The notes beneath the pieces were generated by a model. It did no database searches. It had not been told where the DNA came from and saw nothing but the letters and a program-made list of their open reading frames with translations. The position numbers were made by a program, and so were the translations under genes. From Candidatus Woesearchaeota archaeon (lineage in GTDB: Archaea; Nanobdellota; Nanobdellia; Woesearchaeales; GCA-2687795), in NCBI GenBank assembly GCA_002687795.1, contig NZBG01000028.1, forward strand, positions 1 through 25,996: a stretch of 25,996 bases of DNA. The letters run 5' to 3'. Shown here piece by piece: positions 14,541-22,500 of this stretch (position 1 is the first letter of the stretch; every line of letters starts with the position of its first letter).

Positions 14541-15197
14541 TTAGGTTTGTTTGCTTAGTTTGTAGTAGAACTGTTTTTCTTTCCCGGAATTTGCTGCGCC
14601 TATTGAGTTAGACTGCTCTAATTCAAGCAGAAGCCTGTAAAACGTGCTTTTTGAGCATAGGGATTGCTCTTCTACAATCATTTTCTTTAGCTGGGATGCT
14701 GTAATCTTGTCGTATTTCTTGATCATCCTGAAAATAAGGTTCTTGATGTAGTCTTTGGACTTTTTGCTGATGTCTTTTAGGATTGCTTTCTTGAGGTTGT
14801 TTTTTTTGCCTGCATCTTTACCTTCTATATTGTCTATCCTTAGGGAAATGTTGTCCACCCTTGACATTACTGAGCCTATTTTGTCTATGACTGAGCTGTC
14901 AGTAGCGGGGAGTGTGTCCACTTTTGATTTTAGGTTCATAATCTGAGCCTGAATATCATTGAAGGATGAGTATAGCTTTATTAGCCTGCCGGCATCTGTG
15001 TTCCTGGGTATTTCATTGAATTTGTTTTCTAAGGTTTTGATTGAGTTTTCGATTGCGGTGTTTTTTTGATACAGGTAATTTAGCCACATGTTTATGTTGG
15101 TTATGTCCTGCTTGACACCGGAGAATGAGCTGATCAATCTGTTGTTCATGTCCCTTAATCTTTTTTCAGATGTTTTTTTTCTTAAGAACCATATCAT
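14541..15197 (-). CDS. Coiled-coil protein with C-terminal winged helix
   Basis: A 218-residue protein without a recognised family. It starts with a short hydrophobic/basic patch (MIWFLRKKTSEKR), followed by a long coiled coil (about 15-135, with SIKTLENKFNEIP and VMSRVDNISLRIDNIEGKD) and a helix-turn-helix-like C-terminus (about 160-218: ITASQLKKMIVEEQSLCSKS, then TFYRLLLELEQSNSIG). The layout, coil then wHTH, resembles the following gene, so the two may be distant paralogs. The ATG is supported by a TATA box 28 bp upstream. Directly beyond that box lies the TGGGACA array, so this gene is probably controlled, perhaps by itself, through those sites. Confidence 0.75.
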   Translation of the reverse strand: MIWFLRKKTSEKRLRDMNNRLISSFSGVKQDITNINMWLNYLYQKNTAIENSIKTLENKFNEIPRNTDAGRLIKLYSSFNDIQAQIMNLKSKVDTLPATDSSVIDKIGSVMSRVDNISLRIDNIEGKDAGKKNNLKKAILKDISKKSKDYIKNLIFRMIKKYDKITASQLKKMIVEEQSLCSKSTFYRLLLELEQSNSIGAANSGKEKQFYYKLSKQT

Positions 15198-15219
15198 ATT
15201 GTAGTAAAAGCTTCTTTTC

Positions 15220-15230
15220 TTTATAAATTT
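15220..15230 (-). promoter_or_regulatory. TATA box of the 218-aa coil-wHTH gene
   Basis: Minus-strand AAATTTATAAA is centred about 28 bp before the ATG at 15197. The first TGGGACA repeat begins 9 bp further upstream, next to the BRE position. Confidence 0.6.
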
Positions 15231-15238
15231 TTCTTTTT

Positions 15239-15359
15239 TGGGACAAAAATGGGACAGTTTTGGGACAATTATGGGACAATCTCCTGTCGGTGAAGTGTTG
15301 TTTTTTGGGACAATGCTGGGATTGTCTCAGGAACATGTTGGGACAAACTTTTGGGAACA
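15239..15359. promoter_or_regulatory. Helically phased TGGGACA operator array
   Basis: Six exact TGGGACA copies start at 15239, 15250, 15261, 15272, 15306 and 15339. The first four are spaced exactly 11 bp, and the others by 34 and 33 bp (three turns). Degenerate copies appear at 15317 (TGGGATT) and 15352 (TGGGAACA), and an inverted-like TTGTCTCA at about 15322. The array lies between the promoters of a minus-strand wHTH gene and a plus-strand methylase. Same-face binding of a regulator is the simplest reading. Confidence 0.75.
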
Positions 15360-15403
15360 CTTTTTGGTAACTTTTTGAGAAGATTTTGTGAAAAAAAGAA
15401 AGG

Positions 15404-15413
15404 TATATTAATC
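15404..15413 (+). promoter_or_regulatory. TATA box of the METTL5-like gene
   Basis: TATATTAATC lies about 40 bp before the ATG at 15450 and 52 bp before the ATG at 15462, so a short leader is expected. Confidence 0.4.
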
Positions 15414-15449
15414 AAGAAGATTTTTTATTGTTTAGTTTTTGTTTTGAAA

Positions 15450-16082
15450 ATGAATAAAAAAATGTCAAAGTCAGGCCTGGGAATTGTTTTGTCTAAGCTG
15501 AAAAAGTTTGAGAATCCTGAGGTGAGAGCGGAGCAGTATCCAATGGATTCTGAGATAGGTGCTGAGGTTTTGTGGAATGCCTTTTTGATGGGGGATATTA
15601 AGGGAAAAGTGATAGTTGATTTGGGCTGCGGCACCGGTATTTTGGGTATTGGAGCGCTTTTTTTGGGGGCAAAACGGGTTTTTTTGGTGGATAATGATGA
15701 AAATGCGCTAAAAATAGCGAAAAATAACCTTTTTTTGGCAAAAAGTGAGAGTTCGTTTAGGAAAAAAGGGGTTTTTTTGGAGAAAGATGTTAAAGAGTTC
15801 AGGGAGAAGTGCGATGTTGTGCTTCAGAACCCTCCTTTTGGGGTTAAAAGTAAGGGGGCTGATAAGGCTTTTCTTGAGGCTGCGTTTAGAATCACTAAGG
15901 TTGTTTATTCTTTTCATAAGCTTAATACTCAAGAATTTATAGAAAACTTTGCAGAAAGTGAGGGTTTTAATGTAACGCATCTCTGGAGGTTTGATTTTCC
16001 TATTAAGTCCAGCATGTTTTTTCATAAGAAGAGGATATACAGGTTTAAGGTGGGATGCTGGAGGTTTGTGAAGGGGGACTAA
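15450..16082 (+). CDS. METTL5-like RNA N6-adenine methyltransferase
   Basis: Rossmann-fold SAM-dependent methylase of the COG2263/METTL5 group; METTL5 makes m6A in eukaryotic 18S rRNA. From the ATG at 15450 the product is 210 residues, close to METTL5 (209). It shows LEQYPM-type RAEQYPMDSEIGAEVLW (26-42), SAM motif I VIVDLGCGTGILGIGAL (54-70), an acidic residue D81 in FLVDNDE, and the catalytic NPPF at 127-130 (QNPPFGVKSKGAD). The frame is open back to 15351, but that N-terminal stretch is hydrophobic, unlike the family, and overlaps the promoter and repeats, so I rejected it; the ATG at 15462 is also possible. The gene is unusually rich in T and G runs (TTTTTTTGG), giving heavy TTT and TTG codon use. 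It converges with the YkgJ-type gene, 3 bp away. Confidence 0.88.
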   Translation: MNKKMSKSGLGIVLSKLKKFENPEVRAEQYPMDSEIGAEVLWNAFLMGDIKGKVIVDLGCGTGILGIGALFLGAKRVFLVDNDENALKIAKNNLFLAKSESSFRKKGVFLEKDVKEFREKCDVVLQNPPFGVKSKGADKAFLEAAFRITKVVYSFHKLNTQEFIENFAESEGFNVTHLWRFDFPIKSSMFFHKKRIYRFKVGCWRFVKGD

Positions 16083-16085
16083 TCT

Positions 16086-16745
16086 TTACAGAATATTCTT
16101 TTCTGTTTCTTCTAGTTTATCTATGCTTATAAAGTCAAGCTTACTGAGCTCTTTGTTTATCAACAAAGGCAGCTTTTTATACTCTGTTTTGTCTATGAGT
16201 TTTCTGCATAACTTAACCTTTTCAATCTCCATCTGCCTGAAGTTTGTTTGTTTAGGTTTTTCAGCTAATTTTATGCTGTTTTTAAGCCTGTTTTTGGCTA
16301 GGATTTCATCAGTTATAGATGATTCGTCTAGTATGAGCTTGCCTATTACATCCTTGTATTTCCTGTATTTTTGCTTGTTTAGAGGGTCTTCCTTATAACC
16401 CGCAATGCATCTGCGTGAACTGTCTATATAGGCTTTATAACCCTCTTTTTGGGGGTTTGAGAGGATCCAGTAGGGGAAGAGCCTGCAGTTTAACGGCCTT
16501 GCTTTGTAGATAGAGCATTTTCCATTAATCCTGAACCTACAAGGCATGTTAAGGCCTAAATCCAGGTCGTATAACAGGGGCTTGTCAGGGTTGGCAAAAG
16601 GAATTATCGCTATATGGCCCCAGAACAGCTTATCAAAGCCTGTCTGTAAGAAAGCTGTGATTCTTTGTATATCCCCCAGTGTAAGATTGACGGGGGCTGT
16701 TACATCTGAGCAGCATAAACCGCAGTGTTTGCATTGGAATTTCAT
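16086..16745 (-). CDS. YkgJ-type zinc/iron-chelating Cys-cluster protein
   Basis: A 219-residue protein opening with the YkgJ-family cluster FQCKHCGLCCSD (C5, C8, C11, C12). A second Cys set follows in MPCRFRINGKCSIYKARPLNCRLFPYW, also typical of the family (Pfam zinc- or iron-chelating domain). It probably binds Fe or Zn; no reaction is established for most members. The C-terminal third is basic and helical (LAEKPKQTNFRQMEIEKVKL) with no clear domain. It is soluble, with no signal peptide. A TATA box (minus-strand CTATATAAA, 16784-16792) lies about 43 bp before the ATG, leaving a short leader. It converges with the METTL5-like gene and is divergent from tfb. Confidence 0.88.
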   Translation of the reverse strand: MKFQCKHCGLCCSDVTAPVNLTLGDIQRITAFLQTGFDKLFWGHIAIIPFANPDKPLLYDLDLGLNMPCRFRINGKCSIYKARPLNCRLFPYWILSNPQKEGYKAYIDSSRRCIAGYKEDPLNKQKYRKYKDVIGKLILDESSITDEILAKNRLKNSIKLAEKPKQTNFRQMEIEKVKLCRKLIDKTEYKKLPLLINKELSKLDFISIDKLEETEKNIL

Positions 16746-16783
16746 AGCAAAAAGCTCTTAAAACCTTCTAATTTAGCGAAAGG

Positions 16784-16792
16784 TTTATATAG
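16784..16792 (-). promoter_or_regulatory. TATA box of the YkgJ-type gene
   Basis: Minus-strand CTATATAAA is followed 43 bp later by the ATG at 16745. Transcription would start about 18 nt before the ATG. Confidence 0.5.
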
Positions 16793-16861
16793 GGAAACCT
16801 CTTTTTATATATAAATTTATTGTCTTTATTAGCTTATCATAAAAACTTGGGGGTCTTTTTG

Positions 16862-16893
16862 TTGTATAATCGTCGGTATTAGTTTCCTGGTGA
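16862..16893 (+). promoter_or_regulatory. TATA box and ribosome-binding site of tfb
   Basis: TTGTATAAT (16862-16870) is the TATA box, and GGTGA (16889-16893) stands 7 nt before the ATG at 16901. This fits a short leader with a Shine-Dalgarno site. Confidence 0.55.
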
Positions 16894-16900
16894 ATTTAAA

Positions 16901-17824
16901 ATGACTTATGTTAAAAAGTGCCCTGAATGTGGAAGTATTAACTTATTCTTTAATAGAGAGAAAGGCGAGATAATCTGTAAGGATTGCGGTCTTGTTATAG
17001 AAGACAAAATGGTGGATTTCACCCAGGAATGGCGTGAGTTTGATTCTGAAGATGGGGAGAGAAAAAGGAGAACAGGAGCCCCTATGACGTATACACAGTT
17101 TGATCAGGGCATGGGCACTGATGTTGGAAGGAAATCTGAGTTGTATGGCCTTGGAAGCAAGGACAGGAGCAAATTCTTTAGGTTAAGGAAATGGCAGTAT
17201 AGGATAAGCACTGCTATTGAGAGGAACCTTAAGCTTGCTTTGGCTGAGATGAAAAGAGTTGCTTCTTATCTTAAGCTGCCTAAGAGCGTTGAAGAAGAAA
17301 GCGCTAGAATATATACCTTAGCTGTCCAGAAAGGGCTTGTTAGGGGGCGTTCAATGGAAAGCGTTGTTGCAGGAGCATTGTATGCTGCATGCAGAAGGCA
17401 TGAAGTGCCTAGAACACTTGATGAGCTTTCTGAGGCTTCAGGAATAGAGAAGAAAGAGATCGGAAGAACCTATAGGTTTGTTACAAGAGAGCTGGGCATT
17501 ACAATACTACCAAGCAATCCAGCTGATTATATTGCAAGGTTTGCATCTTCACTTAAGCTATCAGCTGATACACAGACAAAAGCTATTGAGATATTGGATA
17601 AGGCGCAAAGGGCTGAGTTAACAAGCGGAAGAGGGCCTACAGGCATTGCTGCTGCCTCTTTGTATGTTTCTGCTCTTGTGCATGGTGAGAAGAGAACACA
17701 GAGAGAGGTTGCTGATGTTGCCGGCGTTACAGAGGTCACTATCAGGAACAGGTACAAGGAGCTGCTTGAGAAGCTGGATCTTGAGAAGGATATTAAGAAG
17801 GTTAAGAAGAGGAAGAAGAAGTAA
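16901..17824 (+). CDS. tfb: Transcription initiation factor B (TFB)
   Basis: The archaeal homolog of TFIIB, which bridges TBP on the TATA box to RNA polymerase. The 307-residue product has an N-terminal zinc ribbon (C7, C10, C26, C29; CPECGS and CKDCGL), then the B-finger/linker (EWREFDSEDGERKRRTGAP, about 44-61). Two cyclin-fold repeats follow (about 105-200 and 205-300). The second has the helix-turn-helix TQREVADVAGVTEVTIRNRY that reads the BRE. The C-terminus is very basic (KKVKKRKKK). Length is typical. It converges with the MGMT-like gene, 2 bp away. It is the only general transcription factor visible here and fits the many TATA/BRE promoters of the window. Confidence 0.97.
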   Translation: MTYVKKCPECGSINLFFNREKGEIICKDCGLVIEDKMVDFTQEWREFDSEDGERKRRTGAPMTYTQFDQGMGTDVGRKSELYGLGSKDRSKFFRLRKWQYRISTAIERNLKLALAEMKRVASYLKLPKSVEEESARIYTLAVQKGLVRGRSMESVVAGALYAACRRHEVPRTLDELSEASGIEKKEIGRTYRFVTRELGITILPSNPADYIARFASSLKLSADTQTKAIEILDKAQRAELTSGRGPTGIAAASLYVSALVHGEKRTQREVADVAGVTEVTIRNRYKELLEKLDLEKDIKKVKKRKKK

Positions 17825-17826
17825 TT

Positions 17827-18126
17827 CTAAAACCTATAAAGCTTTTCTTTGAAATCAACAATCCTATTATTCTTTATTTCTATACCTTCTTCTCTTAACA
17901 GGTCTTCTTTTTTGTAGACTTTGCTTGAGAATTCGCCAAGCTCTCCATTACTTTTAACAACCCTATGGCAAGGAATTATGATGGGCGTAGGATTGTTTTT
18001 CAGGGCTGTTCCTACAGCCCTGTAAGCCTTTGTGCCAAGCTTTTCTGCCAGGATCTTATAGGTGGTTATGTTACCTTTTGGTATCCCGGAAGTAAGCTTT
18101 AAGACCTTATTCCGGAGATTGTTCAT
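17827..18126 (-). CDS. Methylated-DNA--protein-cysteine methyltransferase (MGMT/Ogt), short form
   Basis: Suicidal DNA repair protein that takes alkyl groups from O6-alkylguanine onto a cysteine. The 99-residue product corresponds to the C-terminal catalytic domain: a helix-turn-helix (about 17-35, PKGNITTYKILAEKLG), the Arg-finger segment RAVGTALKNNP (36-46) and the acceptor motif IPCHRVV (51-57) with C53. Because the Cys is present, it is MGMT-like and not an alkyltransferase-like (ATL) protein with Trp there. The N-terminal domain of longer homologs is absent, as in many single-domain family members. Its start overlaps the 3' end of the upstream repeat protein gene by 20 bp, implying co-transcription and translational coupling. 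Confidence 0.92.
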   Translation of the reverse strand: MNNLRNKVLKLTSGIPKGNITTYKILAEKLGTKAYRAVGTALKNNPTPIIIPCHRVVKSNGELGEFSSKVYKKEDLLREEGIEIKNNRIVDFKEKLYRF

Positions 18127-18949
18127 TTGGCTGGGTTTCAGCAGGTTGGAGTACCTGATTCAACAGTATAGCATCAGCAGCATAGTTGTACATCACAAGC
18201 CTGTTGTCAGGGTAGGTGATGATAAATGAGCCTATATACGATTCATCAATATCAGCTATCTGCTGCTGTAATACAGCCAAGTTTTCCTGTTTAACAATGA
18301 CCATGTTAAAGGGCTTTACATCTTTATATTGCTCCATTTCTTCATGAGCTGTAAGCTTTGTAAGCAAATCCTGGGGCACTGTTTCAAACATTATAGAGTC
18401 AAGTATCATATCATTTGTATAATCATATAATATTACTAAATCCTCGTAACTGACTATATAATTGCCTATCTGAGTTTCATCCAGGCCGTTTATCTGCTGC
18501 TGCAGATTGTTAAGGTTCTGCTGGGTTATTTTGACTACACTAGGCCTTTGGTTCATATAGTCTTCCAGGCCTCCATGTGCTGTTAATTTTACAAGCAGGT
18601 CCTGGGGTATGGTTTCAGGTATAATAACGTTAACTATTTCATCATCTTGATAGTCATATATCACACTGGCACCTGTGAATTCCAGCAGATAATCTCCTGT
18701 CTGCGCATTATTGTATACGTCTAAGCCTTGCTGGTTAGCAAGTGTCAGTAAATCAGATGTCAGTAATGTTACTCTTGGATATTCCCATTGAAAGCCCTGG
18801 AATTCATCATGCTTTTGCAGATTAGTTCTTAGAGAATTCATGAAGTCTTTTTCCCCTGATAAGGGATTTTGAGCAAATATTAAATAACCTAATATAGCCA
18901 CAGTCATAACGAGATTAGCAATAATAAATGTACGATTTTTTGTTTCCAT
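18107..18949 (-). CDS. Membrane-anchored protein with three 77-residue repeats
   Basis: I do not recognise a family. The 280-residue protein has an N-terminal membrane segment (about 8-26, FIIANLVMTVAILGYLIFA), then an extracellular-looking, Gln/Asp-rich part with three repeats (about 58-134, 135-211, 212-269). The repeat is clearest in ETIPQDLLVKLTAH (112-125) against ETVPQDLLTKLTAH (189-202), an exact 77-residue period; each unit also has YLLEFTG/YIVSYED/FIITYPD and a YDY or YNY strand. The third copy is partial, lacking the QDLL helix. Translation is backed by a strong Shine-Dalgarno GAGGTGATC just before the ATG. The MGMT-like gene overlaps its end, so the two are one transcript. Confidence 0.8.
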   Translation of the reverse strand: METKNRTFIIANLVMTVAILGYLIFAQNPLSGEKDFMNSLRTNLQKHDEFQGFQWEYPRVTLLTSDLLTLANQQGLDVYNNAQTGDYLLEFTGASVIYDYQDDEIVNVIIPETIPQDLLVKLTAHGGLEDYMNQRPSVVKITQQNLNNLQQQINGLDETQIGNYIVSYEDLVILYDYTNDMILDSIMFETVPQDLLTKLTAHEEMEQYKDVKPFNMVIVKQENLAVLQQQIADIDESYIGSFIITYPDNRLVMYNYAADAILLNQVLQPAETQPNEQSPE

Positions 18950-18951
18950 AA

Positions 18952-18984
18952 GATCACCTCAAGGTTTTATGTTTTTATATTATA
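18952..18984 (-). promoter_or_regulatory. TATA box and strong Shine-Dalgarno of the three-repeat protein
   Basis: Minus-strand CTATAATATAAAAA (to about 18984) is the TATA box, and GAGGTGATC (18952-18960) lies directly before the ATG at 18949. It is the best match to the 16S anti-Shine-Dalgarno sequence in this window. Confidence 0.65.
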
Positions 18985-19024
18985 GTTTGCCCCCAAAAAA
19001 CGTAAAACATTAAAAGGGAATAGT

Positions 19025-19033
19025 ATTTATATC
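19025..19033 (+). promoter_or_regulatory. TATA box of tRNA-Gly
   Basis: ATTTATATC is centred about 29 bp before the first base of the tRNA (19058). Confidence 0.5.
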
Positions 19034-19094
19034 TTTCGGTATTAACAGCTTACAAATGCGTCGGTGGTCTAATGGCTATGACATCGGCCTTCCA

Positions 19095-19140
19095 CGCGCT
19101 AAGATTCCCAGCGGAATTCGCTGGGTCTTCTAGCGAAGAC
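19095..19140 (+). other. tRNA-Gly intron 1 (anticodon loop, 37/38)
   Basis: 46 nt after position 37. It folds as CCCAGCG (19107-19113) with CGCTGGG (19119-19125), and an outer CGCTA (19097-19101) with TAGCG (19131-19135). This suits the bulge-helix-bulge cut by the archaeal splicing endonuclease. Confidence 0.8.
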
Positions 19141-19160
19141 AGCCGATTATCCGGGTTCAA

Positions 19161-19233
19161 AATGGTTAGTGGTTCGTGGTTAGTAGTTTGTCGTAACGAC
19201 AAACGACCCATGATAAACCACTAACTAATGAAA
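19161..19233 (+). other. tRNA-Gly intron 2 (T-loop)
   Basis: 73 nt between T-loop bases 58 and 59; the exact edges can shift by one or two A residues. It has a 10-bp outer stem, GTTAGTGGTT with AACCACTAAC, and an inner hairpin GTTTGTCG-TAA-CGACAAAC. Confidence 0.75.
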
Positions 19234-19301
19234 GTCCCGGCCGACGCATTTTATATTATTAGCAAATTAAATAAATGTCAACATTAATTCTCATCTGTAA
19301 T

Positions 19302-19404
19302 GCCAGTGTAGGATAATCCGGTATTCCGCTCGCCTCGAATCTCGTTAAGATTAAAGAAAGCGAGTTTCCTTCGGGAGCTCCAGGTTCAAATCCTGGCGCT
19401 GGCG
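19302..19404 (+). tRNA. tRNA-Ser(CGA) with a 19-nt intron
   Basis: Acceptor GCCAGTG (19302-19308) pairs with CGCTGGC (19397-19403) with one U-G pair; the discriminator is G19404 as expected for Ser. The anticodon stem is CTCGC (19329-19333) with GCGAG (19360-19364) after removing 19340-19358, and the anticodon CGA is at 19336-19338. A long class II variable arm (19365-19379, TTTCCTTCGGGAGCT) and a T-arm CCAGG-TTCAAAT-CCTGG (19380-19396) complete it. Leu is excluded by the CGA anticodon. Confidence 0.9.
19340..19358 (+). other. tRNA-Ser intron (37/38)
   Basis: A 19-nt insertion at the canonical site. With the adjacent exon bases it can form AATCT-CGTTA-AGATT. It is short for an archaeal tRNA intron. 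Confidence 0.75.
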
Positions 19405-19417
19405 TTTAAAGATCACC

Positions 19418-19447
19418 AAGAAGTTTTGCAAAGCAAAACTTCTTTTT
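19418..19447. terminator. 12-bp stem hairpin with T-tail between tRNA-Ser and smc
   Basis: AAGAAGTTTTGC (19418-19429), loop AAA, GCAAAACTTCTT (19433-19444), followed by further T residues. The perfect stem with A-rich and T-rich ends can serve both the tRNA transcript (+) and smc (-), which converge here. Confidence 0.6.
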
Positions 19448-19516
19448 AGTTTAGAATATATTACTTAAAGAAGTGAATTATTATAATAAATTAAAACTTA
19501 TTTTTGATTAAATTAA

Positions 19517-22500
19517 TCATATCTTAAGAGAAATAACCTTCGACATCCCATGCTCGTTCATGCTTACCCCAAACAGATTAGAAGCTTCTGAGATGACCCC
19601 ATCGTTATGTGATATGATGATGTATTGCGCTCTTTCCGCATACTTTCCTATGAGTTTTGCGAATTTCTCTGAGTTGTGCTTGTCAAGAGCAGCGTCTACT
19701 TCGTCAAGAACATAGAATGAGGCTGGCTCATGCTCCTGGATGGCAAATATGAATGCTAATGCTGTTAATGTCTTCTCGCCGCCTGACAGGCTTCTGATAT
19801 CAAGGAATTTGGTGCCTGTTATTTTTACTTTTATTCCCAGACCGCCATCAAATGGGTTTTCAGGCTCTTCTAATTCAAGGTTTGCTTCACCTTTTTTGGT
19901 TAATAAGCCGAAGATTCTTTTGAAATTGTTAGAAACAACATCCAGGGTTTTCATGAATAAGTCCTTTTTCCTGCCTTCTATCTCGTTCATCATGTTCTGC
20001 ACATCTTCCTTTTCACTGTCAAGCTTTTCTTTTTTGGATGATAAGCTGTTAAATTCTTTTTCAACCTCTTCATAGATTTCCAGAGCCCTCATGTTTACTG
20101 AGCCAATGTTCTCTTTCATTTTTTCAAATCTTTTTATTTCTTCGTTTAGTTCTTTTTCACTTTTGCTTAAGTCAAGCTTCAGGCCATGGTATTGCTCAAA
20201 TTCCTGGTTTAGTGTGGAGAGTTTTGCGTTTAGCTCAGCTTCTTTTAGGGATAATGTGTTTAGCTTGATTTCTGTCTCCCTGCTTTTTTCCTGCTGGTCA
20301 TTAACCTGCTTTTCGAATATCTGCGCTTCTTCATTGATTTTGTTCCTTTTGTCAAACAAATTTTTGAATTTGTTGTAGAATTCTTTTGCTTTTTCTTCCT
20401 TTTCTTCAAGAAATTTTTCCTGGGATTCAATGAATTCTGTAAGAGTTTCCTGTTCCCCTATAAAGCCTTCTTCTTCTTTGTCAAGCTGTTTGAGGATTTG
20501 GCTTATCTTTTCCAGCTCAGGCTTGTGGATGCTGTTTATCTGCTCTTTGATGTTGTTGCTTTCGCTTTCATGCTTTATGACCTGCTCGTTGATTTCTGTT
20601 CTTTTTTCTTCAAATGCCCTTAGCTCTGCAATCAGTGTGGGATCTCTCAGGGTTGTTATCTTTGTCCTTAGCTTTTGCTTGTCTATCTTTACATTAGCAA
20701 GGCCTTTGTTAACTTCTGTTATCTTTTTCTCAACCTCTTTTATATTGTTGTCAACTTTAGACAGCTCTGTTGCAAGCTGGCCTTTCTTTTGTTTTGACAT
20801 GTCAAGGTCATCAGATTCAAGGTGGAGACTTCTTTCAACTTTGATGATTTCTCCTTCAAGGTTAGCTTTATAGGTCCTTAATCCCGAAATTTTGTCTTCA
20901 TTCTCTGTTCTTCTTGATTCAAGAGAACTGATAAGGCTGGTGAGCTCGCTTATTTTGGCTTCATGGGTTTGCATGTCTGAGCTTACCTCTTTTTCCGAAA
21001 AGCCCATGCCATGCCTTTTTCTTGACCTGTAGCCGCCGTGCATGGCTCCGCTGGTGTCAGCCATATCACCTTTAAGTGTGACCATTCTCGCGCTTCCTAT
21101 GCCTATTCTCCTGGCTACGTCAAGGTTGTCAACCACAAGAGTATTAGAAAAAACATAATTGAACACTTTCTTAAACTGGCTGTCATAGGATACCAGGTCA
21201 ATAGCAAGGCCGTAAGAGCCTCTTGCTTTGGCAAGCTCTTTTACATCTCTTCTTATTTCAACCTCTCTCAGCTTGTTTAAGGGAAGGAAGGTTGCAATGC
21301 CGAACTTGTTGTCTTTAAGGTATTTTATGCATGTTGCTGCAACCTTGTCATCTTTTACAACAATACTGTTCATCCTTTTCCCTGCTGCAATTTCTAATGC
21401 CAAGGAGTATTTTGAGCTTACATTGCCAAGTTCCGAGACTGTTCCATATATGCCTGATACCTTGTTTTTCTGCTCTAAGATTTTTTTGACAGCTATGTCC
21501 CCTGTGAATCTCTCCCTGATGCCTATGCTCCTTGCATTGAGCTTGGAAAGGGTTTCATGATGAACAACAAGCTCTTTTCTCATGTTTGCCAGCTTGGCTG
21601 ATAACACAGAATCTTCTTCAAGTAGCTTGTTTAGCTCAAGAGTGCTTTTTTTGAATTCATCTCTTTTTGCTTTTAGGTCATTGATTTGCTGCTTGTTTTC
21701 TTTCTCTACTTCAAAGACTTTGTTGATCTTTTCTTCTGTAACATTGATCAGATGCTCAATCCTGTCTTTTTCCCTTAGAAGGTTGTGCTGCTCTTGCCTT
21801 ATGGCCTGGATCTCTTTTTGCTTGTCTTCAGCAGCTTTGTCAAGCTCGTCAATATCTTTTTCTATAATCCCTACAGAGTCAAGCTTGTTCTTTTCGCGGA
21901 AGGTTTTTATCTTGGCTTCAAAGTCTATTTTCTCAGACAGCTTTTTGCTTGTGAGGTTTTGTATATCCTGCTTTTTGGCTTCAAACTCTTTGATTTTGTT
22001 GTTAATTTCCTGTATATCAGATTTCAGGTCAAGCTTTCTTTTCTTGACTTTCTCAATTTCGTTCTTAACCGTCTCTATTCTCGCGCCTTTTTTGGTTAGC
22101 TCTATCTTCAGGCTTTCTATCTCCTTGTTTAGGAGAACCTGGTCTTTCCTGCCTTTTTGCTCGATTTCATCAGATATCTTCTTTATTTCTTCTTTCTTTT
22201 CTTTTATGCCTTTTCTTAAGTCATCCATGTTTTTGTTTAGCTTGTCCATCTCAGCCTTTACTTTGTTTGATTTTTCTTTGTAAGAGCCTTTTTCAGCCTC
22301 TATCTTGTCTATGTTAAGTTTTAGGTAGGATGCCTTGTTCTGGTCAATCTTGTCGCACATATCTTTGTATTTGAGAGCATGGTTCCTGTCTTTTTCCAGC
22401 TCCTTGAGGTAATTTCCCCTTTCTGAGAGAATGATTTCAGCTTCTTTTAGCTTGCTTTCAACCTTTTCCAGCTCGTTTATTGCTTTCTGCTTTTTTTCTT

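Larger units (their letters stand above)
19058..19248 (+). tRNA. tRNA-Gly(TCC) with two introns
   Basis: Acceptor GCGTCGG (19058-19064) pairs with CCGACGC (19241-19247), discriminator A19248; CCA is not encoded. The D-arm is GTC-loop-GAC. The anticodon stem is TCGGC (19084-19088) with GCCGA (19142-19146), and the loop CTTCCA gives anticodon TCC (19091-19093). The T-stem is CCGGG (19151-19155) with CCCGG (19236-19240). Two insertions must be removed: 19095-19140 (46 nt, canonical 37/38 site) and 19161-19233 (73 nt, inside the T-loop), which restores the T-loop TTCAAGT. All four arms pair after removal, so the gene is probably functional. Confidence 0.9.

Noticed and set aside
15239..15359. CRISPR-like array
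   Set aside because: The repeated unit is only 7 bp at 11-bp spacing, with no spacers of CRISPR size and no cas genes in the window.
15351..15449. N-terminal extension of the METTL5-like protein
   Set aside because: The extension is hydrophobic, overlaps the operator array and TATA box, and makes the protein longer than its family.
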